NCBI RefSeq assembly: GCF_021398735.1
Contig: NZ_CP090349.1
Span: 564,501-628,500 of the forward strand
Reading direction: 5' to 3'
From: Methylobacterium oryzae
GTDB taxonomy: Bacteria > Pseudomonadota > Alphaproteobacteria > Rhizobiales > Beijerinckiaceae
DNA length: 64,000 nucleotides
This document shows, piece by piece, positions 24,498 through 33,269 of this stretch. The first letter of the stretch is position 1; each line of letters starts with the position of its first letter. The translations under genes and the position numbers were made by a program. The notes beneath the pieces are model-generated. The model was not told the origin of the DNA. It searched no databases and saw nothing but the letters and a program-made list of their open reading frames with translations.

Positions 24498-25352
24498 TCA
24501 CGCCGCGCCGCGGGTTCCGGACTCGCCGCCGCCGTCAACGAAGGCTTTCAGCTCGTCGAGGGACGCGAAGGTGAAGCGGCCCTGCGGCGTCTCCGCCTCG
24601 ATCGAGCCGTCCTCGAACATCACGTAGGTGTTGCCGCCGGAGGCGTAGCGCCCCACGACGGTGCGTGGGGCGGCCGGCGGGGCCGGCTCGGGCTCGGGGG
24701 GCGTGTCGAGGCTCGGGCGCAGGGCCGGCGCCTCGTCCGCGGCTGCCTTCTCGGGCTCTTCCCGCAGCGGCGGCTCGGGGGCGGCGAACAGGTCGTCCTC
24801 GGGCGCGATCGCGCGCTCGGTCGGCGCGTCCGGCTCGGGGCGGCGGTCCGCCTCCGGGACGCGGACGGGCGGGACCGCGTGCGCCGGCTCGGCCGGAACC
24901 GGCTTCGGCGCTTCGACCGCGCCGGGTTCCGAGAAGGGGGCGCGGGCCTCGTCGGCCCGGAGCTCCAGGCTCGGCTCGATCCGGGGCCGCTCGGGATCGA
25001 AGGACGGCTCGACCACCGACGGCACGATGAAGGCGGGCGCCGCCGGCAGGACCGGCGGCAGCCGGGTCCGGCCCTCGTCGACGGGGGCCGGTGCCGATCC
25101 CAGTGCCGGCGCCGCGGCGGGGGCCGGCCGCGCGCCGGCCGCCGGGGCGCGCCCGAGCGCGCGCTCCACCCGCCGGAACCCGAGCGCCACGACGCCGAGG
25201 CCGAGCAGCACCGCGCCCGACGAGGCCGCGACCGATCCCGCGATCACCATCGCGAGCCCGCTCTCCAGACGCACGTACGGGAAGCCCTGGATCACGGCGG
25301 CGCAGCCCCCGATGATCATGGCGGCGGCGAGCGCGAACAGCGCAGCGATCAT
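24498..25352 (-). CDS. Membrane-anchored Ala/Pro-rich protein of unknown function
   Basis: This encodes 284 residues from ATG 25352 (GAGAG just upstream); GTG 25367 is possible. Two N-terminal hydrophobic helices, MIAALFALAAAMIIGGCAAVI and SGLAMVIAGSVAASSGAVLLGLGVVAL, are followed by about 150 residues rich in Ala, Pro and Glu that look disordered. A short conserved-looking C-terminal module follows: GRYASGGNTYVMFEDGSIEA then GRFTFASLDELKAFVDGG. The last module resembles domains that end several alphaproteobacterial envelope proteins. I do not recognise a named family. It is divergent from sodB. Confidence 0.7.
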   Translation of the reverse strand: MIAALFALAAAMIIGGCAAVIQGFPYVRLESGLAMVIAGSVAASSGAVLLGLGVVALGFRRVERALGRAPAAGARPAPAAAPALGSAPAPVDEGRTRLPPVLPAAPAFIVPSVVEPSFDPERPRIEPSLELRADEARAPFSEPGAVEAPKPVPAEPAHAVPPVRVPEADRRPEPDAPTERAIAPEDDLFAAPEPPLREEPEKAAADEAPALRPSLDTPPEPEPAPPAAPRTVVGRYASGGNTYVMFEDGSIEAETPQGRFTFASLDELKAFVDGGGESGTRGAA

Positions 25353-25651
25353 GGTACTCTCTGACACGGGCCGGCTGACGGCCGGCGCTCAAGGCGTGCC
25401 GCACAGTAAGGCCTAGCCGTCATATTGCAAAACTCGGGACCGAGATGCCGGGGAAACCGGAATAGTCCGGATCTGCGCCGGCTATCTCCGGGTCGGCCGA
25501 GCCGCCGCGTGCCGGCGATCTGCGGAACTTCCCGCGCCGCCGTGGCGGAACGGCGTTGCCGTCCCGCGGCCACCGACTTACCTAGCGGGCTCTCGACTCG
25601 GGAGCCCCCGCCGGGGACGAGGCCGCCCCCTGCTAAGCGGAGATAGACGCG

Positions 25652-26251
25652 ATGACCTTCACCCTGCCGGAACTGCCCTACGCCTACGACGCGCTGGGGC
25701 CGTACATGTCGAAGGAGACCCTCGAGTTCCACCACGACAAGCACCACAAGGCCTACGTCGACACGGGCAACAAGCTGCTTGAGGGCACGGATCTCCAGGG
25801 CAAGAGCGTCGAGGAGATCGTCAAGGCCGCCTACAACACGAATCAGCCGCTCTTCAACAACGCCGGCCAGCACTACAACCACATCCACTTCTGGCAGTGG
25901 ATGAAGCCGAACGGCGGCGGCGCGATCCCGGGCGCGCTGGCCAAGAAGATCGACGAGGATCTCGGCGGCGCCGAGAAGTTCAAGGCGGACTTCATCCAGG
26001 CGGGCGTCGGCCAGTTCGGCTCGGGCTGGGCGTGGCTCGCCGTCAAGGACGGCAAGCTCGCGATCATGAAGACCCCGAACGGCGAGAACCCGCTGGTCCA
26101 CGGCGCCAAGCCGATCCTCGGCGTCGACGTGTGGGAGCACTCCTACTACATCGACTACCGCAACCGCCGTCCCGACTACCTGAAGGCGTTCATCGAGAAC
26201 CTCGTGAACTGGGAGCACGTGGAGAAGATGTACGCCGAGGCGACCCGCTGA
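25652..26251 (+). CDS. sodB: Superoxide dismutase, Fe type
   Basis: This is a 199-residue cytoplasmic enzyme converting superoxide to peroxide and oxygen. Metal ligands are in EFHHDKHH (His27), the NH of QHYNHIHFW (about His77), and DVWEHSYY (Asp and His near 160). The Gln in FNNAGQHYNH is the outer-sphere residue placed as in iron enzymes rather than manganese ones. FGSGWAWLAVKDGKL also fits Fe-SOD. Metal use is inferred from these residues. A strong hairpin follows the stop. Confidence 0.96.
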   Translation: MTFTLPELPYAYDALGPYMSKETLEFHHDKHHKAYVDTGNKLLEGTDLQGKSVEEIVKAAYNTNQPLFNNAGQHYNHIHFWQWMKPNGGGAIPGALAKKIDEDLGGAEKFKADFIQAGVGQFGSGWAWLAVKDGKLAIMKTPNGENPLVHGAKPILGVDVWEHSYYIDYRNRRPDYLKAFIENLVNWEHVEKMYAEATR

Positions 26252-26262
26252 GGCGTATCGCC

Positions 26263-26291
26263 GGTGCCGCGGATCCTGTGTCCGCGGCACC
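26263..26291 (+). terminator. Strong hairpin after sodB
   Basis: GGTGCCGCGGA (26263-26273) and TCCGCGGCACC (26281-26291) form a perfect 11-bp stem with a seven-base loop, twelve bases after the sodB stop. The following bases are CTTGAG, so the T-run is missing. It may act as a 3'-end stabiliser or factor-dependent terminator. Confidence 0.7.
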
Positions 26292-26451
26292 CTTGAGGTG
26301 GCGCACGAAACCGGCTCTTGATGCGCGCGACGCCGGCTGACCCGGTGCAGATGGGGCCGGCCATTTCCTCTCGATCGACACGCGCGACGCTTCGACCGTG
26401 CTCCCGCCCGCCCCCGTTGCGGGGGGAGGTGGTGGGCGAGCGCCCCAACCC

Positions 26452-27978
26452 ATGATCCGCTCGATCCTGTCGGTCGGCGGCTGGACCCTGGTCTCCCGCG
26501 TCACCGGCTTCGCCCGCGACGTGGTCATGGCCGCCGTGATGGGCGCCGGGCCGCTGGCGGACGCCTTCGTGGTCGCCTTCCGGCTCCCGAACCATTTCCG
26601 CGCGATCTTCGGCGAGGGCGCGTTCAACACCGCCTTCGTGCCGGCCTATGCCGGGCTCGCGGAGGCCGGCGAGCCCGGGGCGGCGCACCGCTTCGCCGAC
26701 CGCGTCTTCACCCTGATGCTGATCGTGCAGCTCGTGCTGCTCAATCTCGCCCTGCCGGCCATGCCCTGGGTGGTCCACGCCCTGGCGCCGGGCTTCGCGG
26801 AGGACGGCGAGCGCTTCCAGCTCGCCGTGGCGCTGACCCGCATCACCTTCCCGTACCTGCTGTTCATGACGCTGGTGACGCTGCTGTCGGGCATCCTGAA
26901 CGCCCACCGGCACTTCGCCGTGGCGGCGGGCGCCCCGGTCCTGCTCAACCTCGCCATGCTGGCGGCCCTGGGGTTGAGCTTCCTGTTCCCGAACGCGGCC
27001 TACGCCGCCGCCTGGGGCGTCGCGGTCTCGGGCGTGCTCCAGTTCGGGCTGCTGTGGTGGGGCTGCCGCCGCGTCCGCGTGATGCCGGACCTCGCGGTGC
27101 CGCGCCTCGATCCCGCGCTCAAGCGCTTCTTCGTCGTGCTCGGGCCCGCGGTGATCGGCTCGGCCGGCTTCCAGATCGCGGCCTTCGCCGACACGATCAT
27201 CGCGAGCTGGCTGCCCACCGGGGCGGTCTCGGCGCTCTACTACGCCGACCGGCTCTACCAGCTGCCCTTCGGCGTCATCGCCATCGCGGCCGGCACCGTG
27301 CTGCTGCCCGAGATGAGCCGCCGGATCGCGGCCGGCGACGTCGCCGGCGCCCACGCGGCACAGAACCGGGCCGCGGGCTTCTCCCTGGCCCTCTCGGCGC
27401 CGTTCACCGTGGCGTTCCTGACCATCCCGGGCCTGATCATGGCGGCGCTGTTCCAGCGCGGCGCCTTCAGCGCCGAGGACGCGGCGCGGGCGGCCTCGGT
27501 GCTGGCGGCCTACGGCCTCGCCCTGCCGGCCGTCGTGCTGGTGCGCAGCGCCGTGGCGAGCTTCTACGCCCGCCAGGACACCAGGACGCCGCTCTGGGCC
27601 TCCCTGACCGCGATCGGCGTCAACGTCGCCCTGAAGCTGTGGCTCACCGGCCCCTACGGCGTCACCGGCCTCGCGCTCGCCACCGCGGTCGCCCAGTGGG
27701 TGAACCTGCTGCTGCTGCTCGTCCTGGCCAAGCGCCGGGACTGGACGGCGCCGGGGCGCACGCTCGGCCTCACCGTCGCGGGGGTGGCGCTGGCCTGCCT
27801 CGGGCTGGCGGCGGTCGCCGTCTACGGCCAGGGGCTCGTCCAGGCGCTGGTGCCGGCCCTGCCGCACGGGCGTGACCTCGTCGTCCTGGCGGTGCTGGGG
27901 CTCGTCGGGGCCCTGGTCTACGGCGGCCTGCTGGCGGGCCTGCTGCACCTGTTCGGCCTGCGCCTGCGCCGGGCCTGA
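26452..27978 (+). CDS. murJ: Lipid II flippase MurJ
   Basis: MurJ moves the peptidoglycan precursor lipid II across the inner membrane; 508 residues from ATG 26452. It has about 14 hydrophobic helices. The family opening SILSVGGWTLVSRVTGFARDVV is present, as are charged residues of the central cavity in FRLPNHFRAIFGEGAFNTAFVPAY. YYADRLYQLPFGVIAIAAGTVLLPEMSR is the conserved MOP-superfamily block. An upstream extension to 26398 would be Pro/Gly-rich and is rejected. Confidence 0.96.
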   Translation: MIRSILSVGGWTLVSRVTGFARDVVMAAVMGAGPLADAFVVAFRLPNHFRAIFGEGAFNTAFVPAYAGLAEAGEPGAAHRFADRVFTLMLIVQLVLLNLALPAMPWVVHALAPGFAEDGERFQLAVALTRITFPYLLFMTLVTLLSGILNAHRHFAVAAGAPVLLNLAMLAALGLSFLFPNAAYAAAWGVAVSGVLQFGLLWWGCRRVRVMPDLAVPRLDPALKRFFVVLGPAVIGSAGFQIAAFADTIIASWLPTGAVSALYYADRLYQLPFGVIAIAAGTVLLPEMSRRIAAGDVAGAHAAQNRAAGFSLALSAPFTVAFLTIPGLIMAALFQRGAFSAEDAARAASVLAAYGLALPAVVLVRSAVASFYARQDTRTPLWASLTAIGVNVALKLWLTGPYGVTGLALATAVAQWVNLLLLLVLAKRRDWTAPGRTLGLTVAGVALACLGLAAVAVYGQGLVQALVPALPHGRDLVVLAVLGLVGALVYGGLLAGLLHLFGLRLRRA

Positions 27979-28049
27979 GTGACCCGGCCGGGCTCGCCGC
28001 CGCGCGGGTCCGGCCCCAGATCGGGCGAGAGCACCCAGTGAGGACCGCC

Positions 28050-28727
28050 ATGACCGACGCACCGAATCCCCTCGCGGGCGTGAAGGCCGCGGTGTTCGAC
28101 GCCTACGGCACGCTGTTCGACGTGAACGCCGCGGTCCAGCGCTACGCCGAGGCGGTGGGGCCGGACGCCGCCCACCTCTCCGAGGTCTGGCGCAACAAGC
28201 AGCTCGAGTACAGCTGGACCCTGTCGCTGATGGGCCAGTACGCCGCCTTCTGGGACCTCACCGTGCGGGCCCTCGACTACGCCCTGGCGGTCCACCCGAA
28301 CGTCGATCCCGGCCTGCGCGAGCGGCTCCTCGACGCCTACCGGGACCTCGAGGCCTACCCGGAGGTCCCGGGCGTGCTGGCGGCCCTGCGCAAGCGCGGA
28401 ATCCGCACCGCCGTCCTCACCAACGGCAACGCCGCCATGGTCGACCGGGCGGTCGCCTCGGCGGGGCTGGCCGACCACCTCGACGCGGTCCTCTCGGTGG
28501 ACGACGCGCAGGTGTTCAAGACCCATCCCGACGCCTACCGGATCGCCCTGACCCGGCTGGCGGTGGGGCAGGGCGACGTGCTGTTCTGCTCGTCGAACCG
28601 CTGGGACGTGGCGGGGGCGGGGGCCTTCGGGTTCCGGACCGCCTGGGTCAACCGCAGGGGCCTGCCCGACGAGTACGCGGATCTGGCGCCCACGACGGTG
28701 GTGGGATCTCTCGACGGGCTGCTCTGA
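28050..28727 (+). CDS. Haloacid dehalogenase, type II
   Basis: This is a 225-residue HAD-superfamily hydrolase that removes halide from 2-haloacids in characterised relatives. Motif I is VFDAYGTLFDV, with the nucleophile Asp near residue 18. Motif II is VLTNGNAAM, the Lys is in DDAQVFKTHPDAY, and motif IV is FCSSNRWDVAGAGAFGFRTAWVNR. The EYSWTLSLMGQYAAFW segment matches the type II cap region. ATG 28050 has AGGA upstream. A palindromic repeat follows. Confidence 0.92.
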   Translation: MTDAPNPLAGVKAAVFDAYGTLFDVNAAVQRYAEAVGPDAAHLSEVWRNKQLEYSWTLSLMGQYAAFWDLTVRALDYALAVHPNVDPGLRERLLDAYRDLEAYPEVPGVLAALRKRGIRTAVLTNGNAAMVDRAVASAGLADHLDAVLSVDDAQVFKTHPDAYRIALTRLAVGQGDVLFCSSNRWDVAGAGAFGFRTAWVNRRGLPDEYADLAPTTVVGSLDGLL

Positions 28728-28772
28728 AGGGGGATCTGCGGCAGCCGCGTCCGGCGCGGGAAATGCCCATTC

Positions 28773-28865
28773 CGTCCTTGCGAGCGCAGCGAAGCAATCC
28801 AGGGACACGGCTGCATCCGGGCAAAGCGCGCTGCCCTGGGTTGCTTCGCTGCGCTCGCAAGGACG
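28773..28865. repeat. REP/BIME-like palindromic repeat, copy 5
   Basis: The left arm is CGTCCTTGCGAGCGCAGCGA followed by AGCAATCCAGGG, and the right arm is CCCTGGGTTGCTTCGCTGCG followed by CTCGCAAGGACG. The arms are almost perfect inverted copies over more than 30 bases. This is the AAGCAATCC variant of the family rather than AAGCGACCC. Confidence 0.93.
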
Positions 28866-28984
28866 AAGCGGATATCGCGCCGCCACGGGCCTCCGCCGCG
28901 GCTTATCTGGTACACGATCGAATTGGCCCACTTCGCGGATTCTTAATCCTCCCGGTGTTGGATCATCCTCAACACGAACGGGAG

Positions 28985-29341
28985 ATGTTTCGCGTGTCCT
29001 TGAACGGTTCCTTCACGACGATCCGCGCTGGGGCCGCAGCCCTCGCGGTCACCCTGGTGCTCGGGGCGGTCGCCCCGGCCACCGCCCGCGACCAGACCGG
29101 CGCCATCGTCGGCGGCCTCGCGGCCGGCGTCGTCGGCGGCATGGTCGGCAGCGCCCTCGTCAACGGCGCGAACCAGCCGCCCCCGCCGCCGCCGGAGTAC
29201 CGCCCGCGCCGGGTCGTGGTCGAGGAGCCCGAGACCATCGTGGTGCGCGAGCGCCGCGGCCCGATCTGCCACTACGAGCGCCGCAAGGAGTGGCTCGGCG
29301 ACGGCGAGTTCACCTACCGCCGCGTCGAGGTCTGCGAGTAA
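28985..29341 (+). CDS. Small secreted or membrane-associated glycine-zipper protein
   Basis: This encodes 118 residues from ATG 28985 with GGAG just upstream. The signal peptide is long and Ala-rich, ending near PATARD. The next segment, GAIVGGLAAGVVGGMVGSALV, is a glycine-zipper stretch, seen in many small envelope proteins. A Pro-run (NQPPPPPPEYRPRR) is followed by a basic and acidic tail with two Cys (ICHYERRKEWLGD, VEVCE). Function unknown; the pattern fits the 17-kDa surface-antigen/RcnB-like small envelope group only loosely. Confidence 0.75.
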   Translation: MFRVSLNGSFTTIRAGAAALAVTLVLGAVAPATARDQTGAIVGGLAAGVVGGMVGSALVNGANQPPPPPPEYRPRRVVVEEPETIVVRERRGPICHYERRKEWLGDGEFTYRRVEVCE

Positions 29342-29365
29342 ATCGCGTCCGCGGTTATCGGACCG

Positions 29366-29401
29366 GCGCCGCGTCCCCCGGGGGCGCGGCGCGTCTCATT
29401 T
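29366..29401. terminator. Bidirectional hairpin between convergent genes
   Basis: GCGCCGCG (29366-29373) pairs with CGCGGCGC (29385-29392), and the inner CCCCC/GGGGG adds to the stem. On the + strand it is followed by GTCTCATTT, and the carbamoyltransferase gene on the minus strand ends within that run. It can serve the 28985 gene. Confidence 0.7.
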
Positions 29402-31153
29402 CACGACCAGCCAGTCCTCGACCACGAGGGCGTCGAGGCCGGTGGTATAGAACATCAGGATCGCGTCCTCCGCGCCGTGGAGGATCGGCTTGCCCATCAC
29501 GTTGAAGCTCGTGTTGAGCAGGATCGGCACGCCGGTGATCGCCGCGAAGGCGCCGATCAGGGCCGCGTAGGCCGGGTTGCGCGCCGCCGTGACGCTCTGG
29601 AGCCGGCCGGTGCCGTCTTCGTGCACCACCGCCGGCACCCGGGCGCGGACCGCCTCGCGCCAGACCAGGGTACGATCCATGTAGGGGCTGTCGGCGTAAT
29701 CCTCGAACCAGTCCGGCCCGGCCTCCGCCAGGATCGACGGCGCGAACGGCCGGAACGCCTCCCGGTACTTCACCTTGGCGTTGAGCGCGTCCTTGGCGCC
29801 TTCCGGCCGCGGATCGGCCAGGATCGACCGGTTGCCGAGCGCCCGGGGCCCGAACTCCGCCCGGCCCTGCACCCAGCCGACGAGGCCGCCCTCGGCCAGG
29901 ATCCGCGCCGCCGCGCGGGTCGCCTCCGCGTGGCCGACGCGCCGGGCCCGGGGCTCCTGCTCGGCGAGCCGCTCCATCGGCGCCGTGGAGACCCGCGAGC
30001 CGAGATAGGGCGTGAGCGGCCGGGCGGCGGGCGGCGGACCGGCCCAGCCCGGATTGTCCTCCGCGTAGGCGAGCCACGCGGCGCCGACCGCGTTGCCGTC
30101 GTCGGCCGGGGCCGAGGGCACGTGCAGCCGGGTGAAGCCGGACCGGCCGAGCACCCGGCCGTTGTAGGAGGAGTTCAGCCCGCAGCCGCCCGCGATCACG
30201 AGGTTCTCTGACGGCGCCAGCGCGTGGGCCTCGGCCACCAGCGCGTCCATCAAAGTCGCGAACAGGTCCTGGCCGCAGCGGGCGAGGTCGGGCCAGCCGT
30301 TCTTCAGGGCATCGGCGGGGCGGCGGGCGCGGATCTCCGCGGCGACCGCCCGGATCGTCTCCGCGTCGGCGTAGCGCAGGCGGTGGCCCTCGACCGTGCA
30401 GAGCCGGCCGAGCAGCGCGGCGAGGTCCGGGTCGGGCCGGCCGTAGGGGGCGAGCCCCATGATCTTCCACTCCTCGCCCTTCACCTGATCGAAGCCGGCG
30501 AGGTCGGTGATCAGCCCGTACAGGAAGCCCAGCGAGCCGCGCCCGCGGTGGCGGCGCAACTCCGTGATCCGGCCGCCCTCCAGGCGGTAGATCGCCGCCG
30601 CACCGGTCTCGCCCATGCCGTCGACCACCAGGGCAGTGGCCGTCTCGAAGGGGCTGCCCCAGAGGCCGTAGGCGGCGTGGCACAGGTGGTGCGGGTAGCG
30701 CCGCTGCCCGGCGATCGTCGCCCGGGGCGCCGCGCCGCTGATCCGCGCCTCCTGGTTCAGGGCCAGCAGGGTGCCGTGGCCGGCCCGCTCCTGGGCGCCG
30801 TGGAGGTCGGCGATGAACACCCGCTCGGCCTGCTCGGGCACGAAGGAGCGGTTGAGCGCCGTGGTGTGGGCGGCGAGCGCCATCAGGTCGAAGGCCCCGG
30901 CACCGGCCTGGCCGCGCAGGAAGTCGGTGAATTGCGGGCCCCAGGTCGAGGCGACGACGAGTTCCGAGCCCGGCGGGACGTGCGCCTTCAGCAGTGCGGC
31001 CATCTGCGACGGGGCGTCCGGCTCGCAGTTCGGCGCGCGCTTGTACTGCAGGGCGCGCTCCGCCGCCTCGGCGAAGAGCAGGGTGCCGTCGGGCCCGACC
31101 AGGGCGAGGGCCGGGTCGTGGAAGGTGGTGGCGAGGCCGAGATAGAAGCGCAT
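29396..31153 (-). CDS. NodU/CmcH-type O-carbamoyltransferase
   Basis: This is a 585-residue cytoplasmic enzyme that would transfer a carbamoyl group from carbamoyl phosphate to a hydroxyl. The ASKHA-fold N-domain opens FYLGLATTFHDPALALVGPD; HHLCHAAYG carries the metal-site histidines; ATALVVDGMGETGAAAIYR is the phosphate loop; VIAGGCGLNSSYNGR follows. The C-terminal YrdC-like domain has GWVQGRAEFGPRALGNRSIL and LNTSFNVMGKPI. I chose ATG 31153; an upstream GTG at 31198 is possible. No polyketide, Nod-factor or sugar gene lies nearby, so the acceptor is unknown. Confidence 0.93.
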   Translation of the reverse strand: MRFYLGLATTFHDPALALVGPDGTLLFAEAAERALQYKRAPNCEPDAPSQMAALLKAHVPPGSELVVASTWGPQFTDFLRGQAGAGAFDLMALAAHTTALNRSFVPEQAERVFIADLHGAQERAGHGTLLALNQEARISGAAPRATIAGQRRYPHHLCHAAYGLWGSPFETATALVVDGMGETGAAAIYRLEGGRITELRRHRGRGSLGFLYGLITDLAGFDQVKGEEWKIMGLAPYGRPDPDLAALLGRLCTVEGHRLRYADAETIRAVAAEIRARRPADALKNGWPDLARCGQDLFATLMDALVAEAHALAPSENLVIAGGCGLNSSYNGRVLGRSGFTRLHVPSAPADDGNAVGAAWLAYAEDNPGWAGPPPAARPLTPYLGSRVSTAPMERLAEQEPRARRVGHAEATRAAARILAEGGLVGWVQGRAEFGPRALGNRSILADPRPEGAKDALNAKVKYREAFRPFAPSILAEAGPDWFEDYADSPYMDRTLVWREAVRARVPAVVHEDGTGRLQSVTAARNPAYAALIGAFAAITGVPILLNTSFNVMGKPILHGAEDAILMFYTTGLDALVVEDWLVVK

Positions 31154-31223
31154 GCCCACGGGGGGTAGCGCATTTTCGCGCCGGACGGAGCCCGGCACGT
31201 GCGAGGTGCCGTCCTTGCGCCGC

Positions 31224-31314
31224 CGTCATTGCGAGCGGAGCGAAGCAATCTAGACGGCGCCACGCTTCCCGATGTTCCGCTGCACTGGGTTGCTTCGCTG
31301 CGCTCGCAATGACG
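31224..31314. repeat. REP/BIME-like palindromic repeat, copy 6
   Basis: The left arm is CGTCATTGCGAGCGGAGCGA followed by AGCAATCTAGA; the right arm is TTGCTTCGCTGCGCTCGCAA followed by TGACG. It lies between the carbamoyltransferase start and the nhaA stop on the same strand. It occupies most of the gap and leaves little room for a separate promoter. Confidence 0.92.
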
Positions 31315-31328
31315 AAGCGCGCCGCCCG

Positions 31329-32531
31329 CTAGTGCGGGGCGACGCGGCGCTTCGCGACGAGGAGGATCGCCGCGCCGGCGAGTCCCGACAGGGCCGAGCC
31401 CGCGAGCACGCCGAGCTTCACGGCGGTCTCGTGCTGCGGGTCCGGGAAGGCGAGGCCGCCGATGAACAGGCTCATGGTGAAGCCGATGCCGCACAGGACC
31501 GCGACCCCGTAGACCTGCCCCCAGCCGGCCCCGGCCGGGCGCTTGGCCCATCCCAGCGCCACGGCCAGCCGCAGGCTCGCGAACACGCCGGCCTGCTTGC
31601 CGAGGAACAGGCCCGCCGCGATGCCGAGCGTCACCGGCTGGAGCAGGGCCTCGGGGGTGAGGCCGGAGAGGTCCACGCCGGCATTGGCGAAGCCGAAGAC
31701 CGGGACCACCCCGTAGGTGATCCAGGGGGCGAGGGCGTGCTCCAGCCGGTGCAGGGGCGAGTGCGCGTCCTCCGGCCGGCCCGGGCTGACCCGGATCGGG
31801 ATCGTGAGCGCGAGCAGCACCCCCGCGATCGTCGCGTGGATCCCGGAGCGCAGCACGAGGACCCACAGCACGAGGCCGAGGAGCCCGTAGGCCGGGAGCC
31901 ACCCGATCCCCGCCCGGTTGAGGCCGTAGAGGGCGGCCAGCACCGCGGCGGCGAGCGCCAGCATGGTGAGGTCGAGGCCGGAGCTGTAGAACAGCGCGAT
32001 CACCACCACGGCGCCGAGGTCGTCGACGATGGCGACCGCGCTGAGGAAGATCTTGAGGGAGACCGGCACCCGCGACCCGAGGAGCGCGAGGACGCCCAGC
32101 GCGAAGGCGATGTCGGTGGCGGCCGGGATCGCCCAGCCCCGCAGGGTGCCGGCCCCGAGATTGGTGAGCGCGTAGAATGCGGCCGGGACCGCCATGCCGC
32201 CGAGCGCGGCGATGCCCGGCAGGACCCGGTCGGGCCAGGTCCGCAGCCGCCCGTCGAGGGCCTCGCGCTTGATCTCCAGGCCGACCAGCAGGAAGAACCC
32301 GGCCATCAGGCCGTCGTTGATCCAGTGCTGCACGCTCATCGGGCCGAGTTCGGCGTGGAGGGCGTGCGCGTAGGTGTCCGCGAGCGGCCCGTTGGCGACG
32401 ACCAGCGCCAGGGCCGCCGCCGCCATCAGGATCAGCCCGCCCGCCGCCTCGCCGGCGAGCAGCGTGCGGATGATCGAGAGGGGGCGGGGCCTCCGCCTCG
32501 GAGGGGCGCGGTCAGGTGCGGGCGAGGTCAT
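31329..32531 (-). CDS. nhaA: Na+/H+ antiporter NhaA
   Basis: This is a 400-residue inner-membrane antiporter that exports sodium for protons. Family landmarks are [41 protein letters not shown] with the helix-IV Asp, and [19 protein letters not shown] with the paired Asp residues of the ion site. [16 protein letters not shown] and [14 protein letters not shown] are present, and [15 protein letters not shown] is the conserved helix XI region. About 12 helices. The N-terminus is rich in Arg and Pro. Confidence 0.97.
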   Translation of the reverse strand: MTSPAPDRAPPRRRPRPLSIIRTLLAGEAAGGLILMAAAALALVVANGPLADTYAHALHAELGPMSVQHWINDGLMAGFFLLVGLEIKREALDGRLRTWPDRVLPGIAALGGMAVPAAFYALTNLGAGTLRGWAIPAATDIAFALGVLALLGSRVPVSLKIFLSAVAIVDDLGAVVVIALFYSSGLDLTMLALAAAVLAALYGLNRAGIGWLPAYGLLGLVLWVLVLRSGIHATIAGVLLALTIPIRVSPGRPEDAHSPLHRLEHALAPWITYGVVPVFGFANAGVDLSGLTPEALLQPVTLGIAAGLFLGKQAGVFASLRLAVALGWAKRPAGAGWGQVYGVAVLCGIGFTMSLFIGGLAFPDPQHETAVKLGVLAGSALSGLAGAAILLVAKRRVAPH

Positions 32532-32585
32532 CGCGACACGCCTTGCCGCGCATCGGAGACGCGCGCAACCGCGCGGCCGCGACCG

Positions 32586-33227
32586 TTACGACGTCCGCCC
32601 CAGGGCCGCGCGGATCAGCGCCAGCCCGTCCGGGCTCGACCACGCGGCCGGCCCCTTCATCACCCCGATCGTGCAGCCCTGCGCGTCGACCAGCATCGTG
32701 GTCGGCAGGCCGGGCGACTGCGTGTCGCGCTGGAGGATCGGCAGCACGCGGCCGCCGGGATCGGCGTAGAAGGCGAGGTCGTGGATGCCCGCCTGCTTCA
32801 GCCATTCCGACGGCTTCTCGAGGTTGCGCGTGTCGACGTTGATCGCGACGACCTGGAAATCGGGGCCGCCGAGCTGCGCCTGGAGCCGGTCGAGGGCCGG
32901 CATCTCGGCCTTGCAGGGCGCGCACCACGTCGCCCAGAGATTCACGAGGAGCAGCCGGCCCCTGAGGTCGGCGAGGCCGGTCTCGGCGCCGTCCGGCCCC
33001 TTGAACCGGATGTCCGGCGCGGGCCGGGCCTGCGGCGGGGCCTGCATGGCGGCGACCTCGCCCTTCGCGGCCGCATCGACCCGGGCGAGCGCCGGCTTGG
33101 CGGCGGCGCAGGGCTGAAGGGCGCCGCCCGTGTTGCCGGGCAGGAGACCGCTCCCGTATAGGGCGAGGCCGAGGACGGCGAGCGCGGCGACGCCCGCGCC
33201 GGCCAGGATGGGCGTGCGGCCGGGCAT
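32586..33227 (-). CDS. Membrane-anchored TlpA-like thiol:disulfide oxidoreductase
   Basis: This is a 213-residue periplasmic thioredoxin-fold protein held by one N-terminal helix ([20 protein letters not shown]). The active site is [13 protein letters not shown], with the Cys pair near residues 103-106. [20 protein letters not shown] is the TlpA-type insert, and [14 protein letters not shown] carries the cis-Pro. In rhizobia TlpA serves cytochrome oxidase assembly; that role here is inferred. It is divergent from argH with a 42-base gap. Confidence 0.92.
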   Translation of the reverse strand: MPGRTPILAGAGVAALAVLGLALYGSGLLPGNTGGALQPCAAAKPALARVDAAAKGEVAAMQAPPQARPAPDIRFKGPDGAETGLADLRGRLLLVNLWATWCAPCKAEMPALDRLQAQLGGPDFQVVAINVDTRNLEKPSEWLKQAGIHDLAFYADPGGRVLPILQRDTQSPGLPTTMLVDAQGCTIGVMKGPAAWSSPDGLALIRAALGRTS

Positions 33228-33269
33228 CAGGCTCGGGCCTCGGGACGGTCAGGGCGCGGAAGGATCGAC

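Noticed and set aside
30224..31168. Plus-strand long frame opposite the carbamoyltransferase
   Set aside because: The composition is a mirror of the codon bias of the minus-strand gene; no motif. Shadow.
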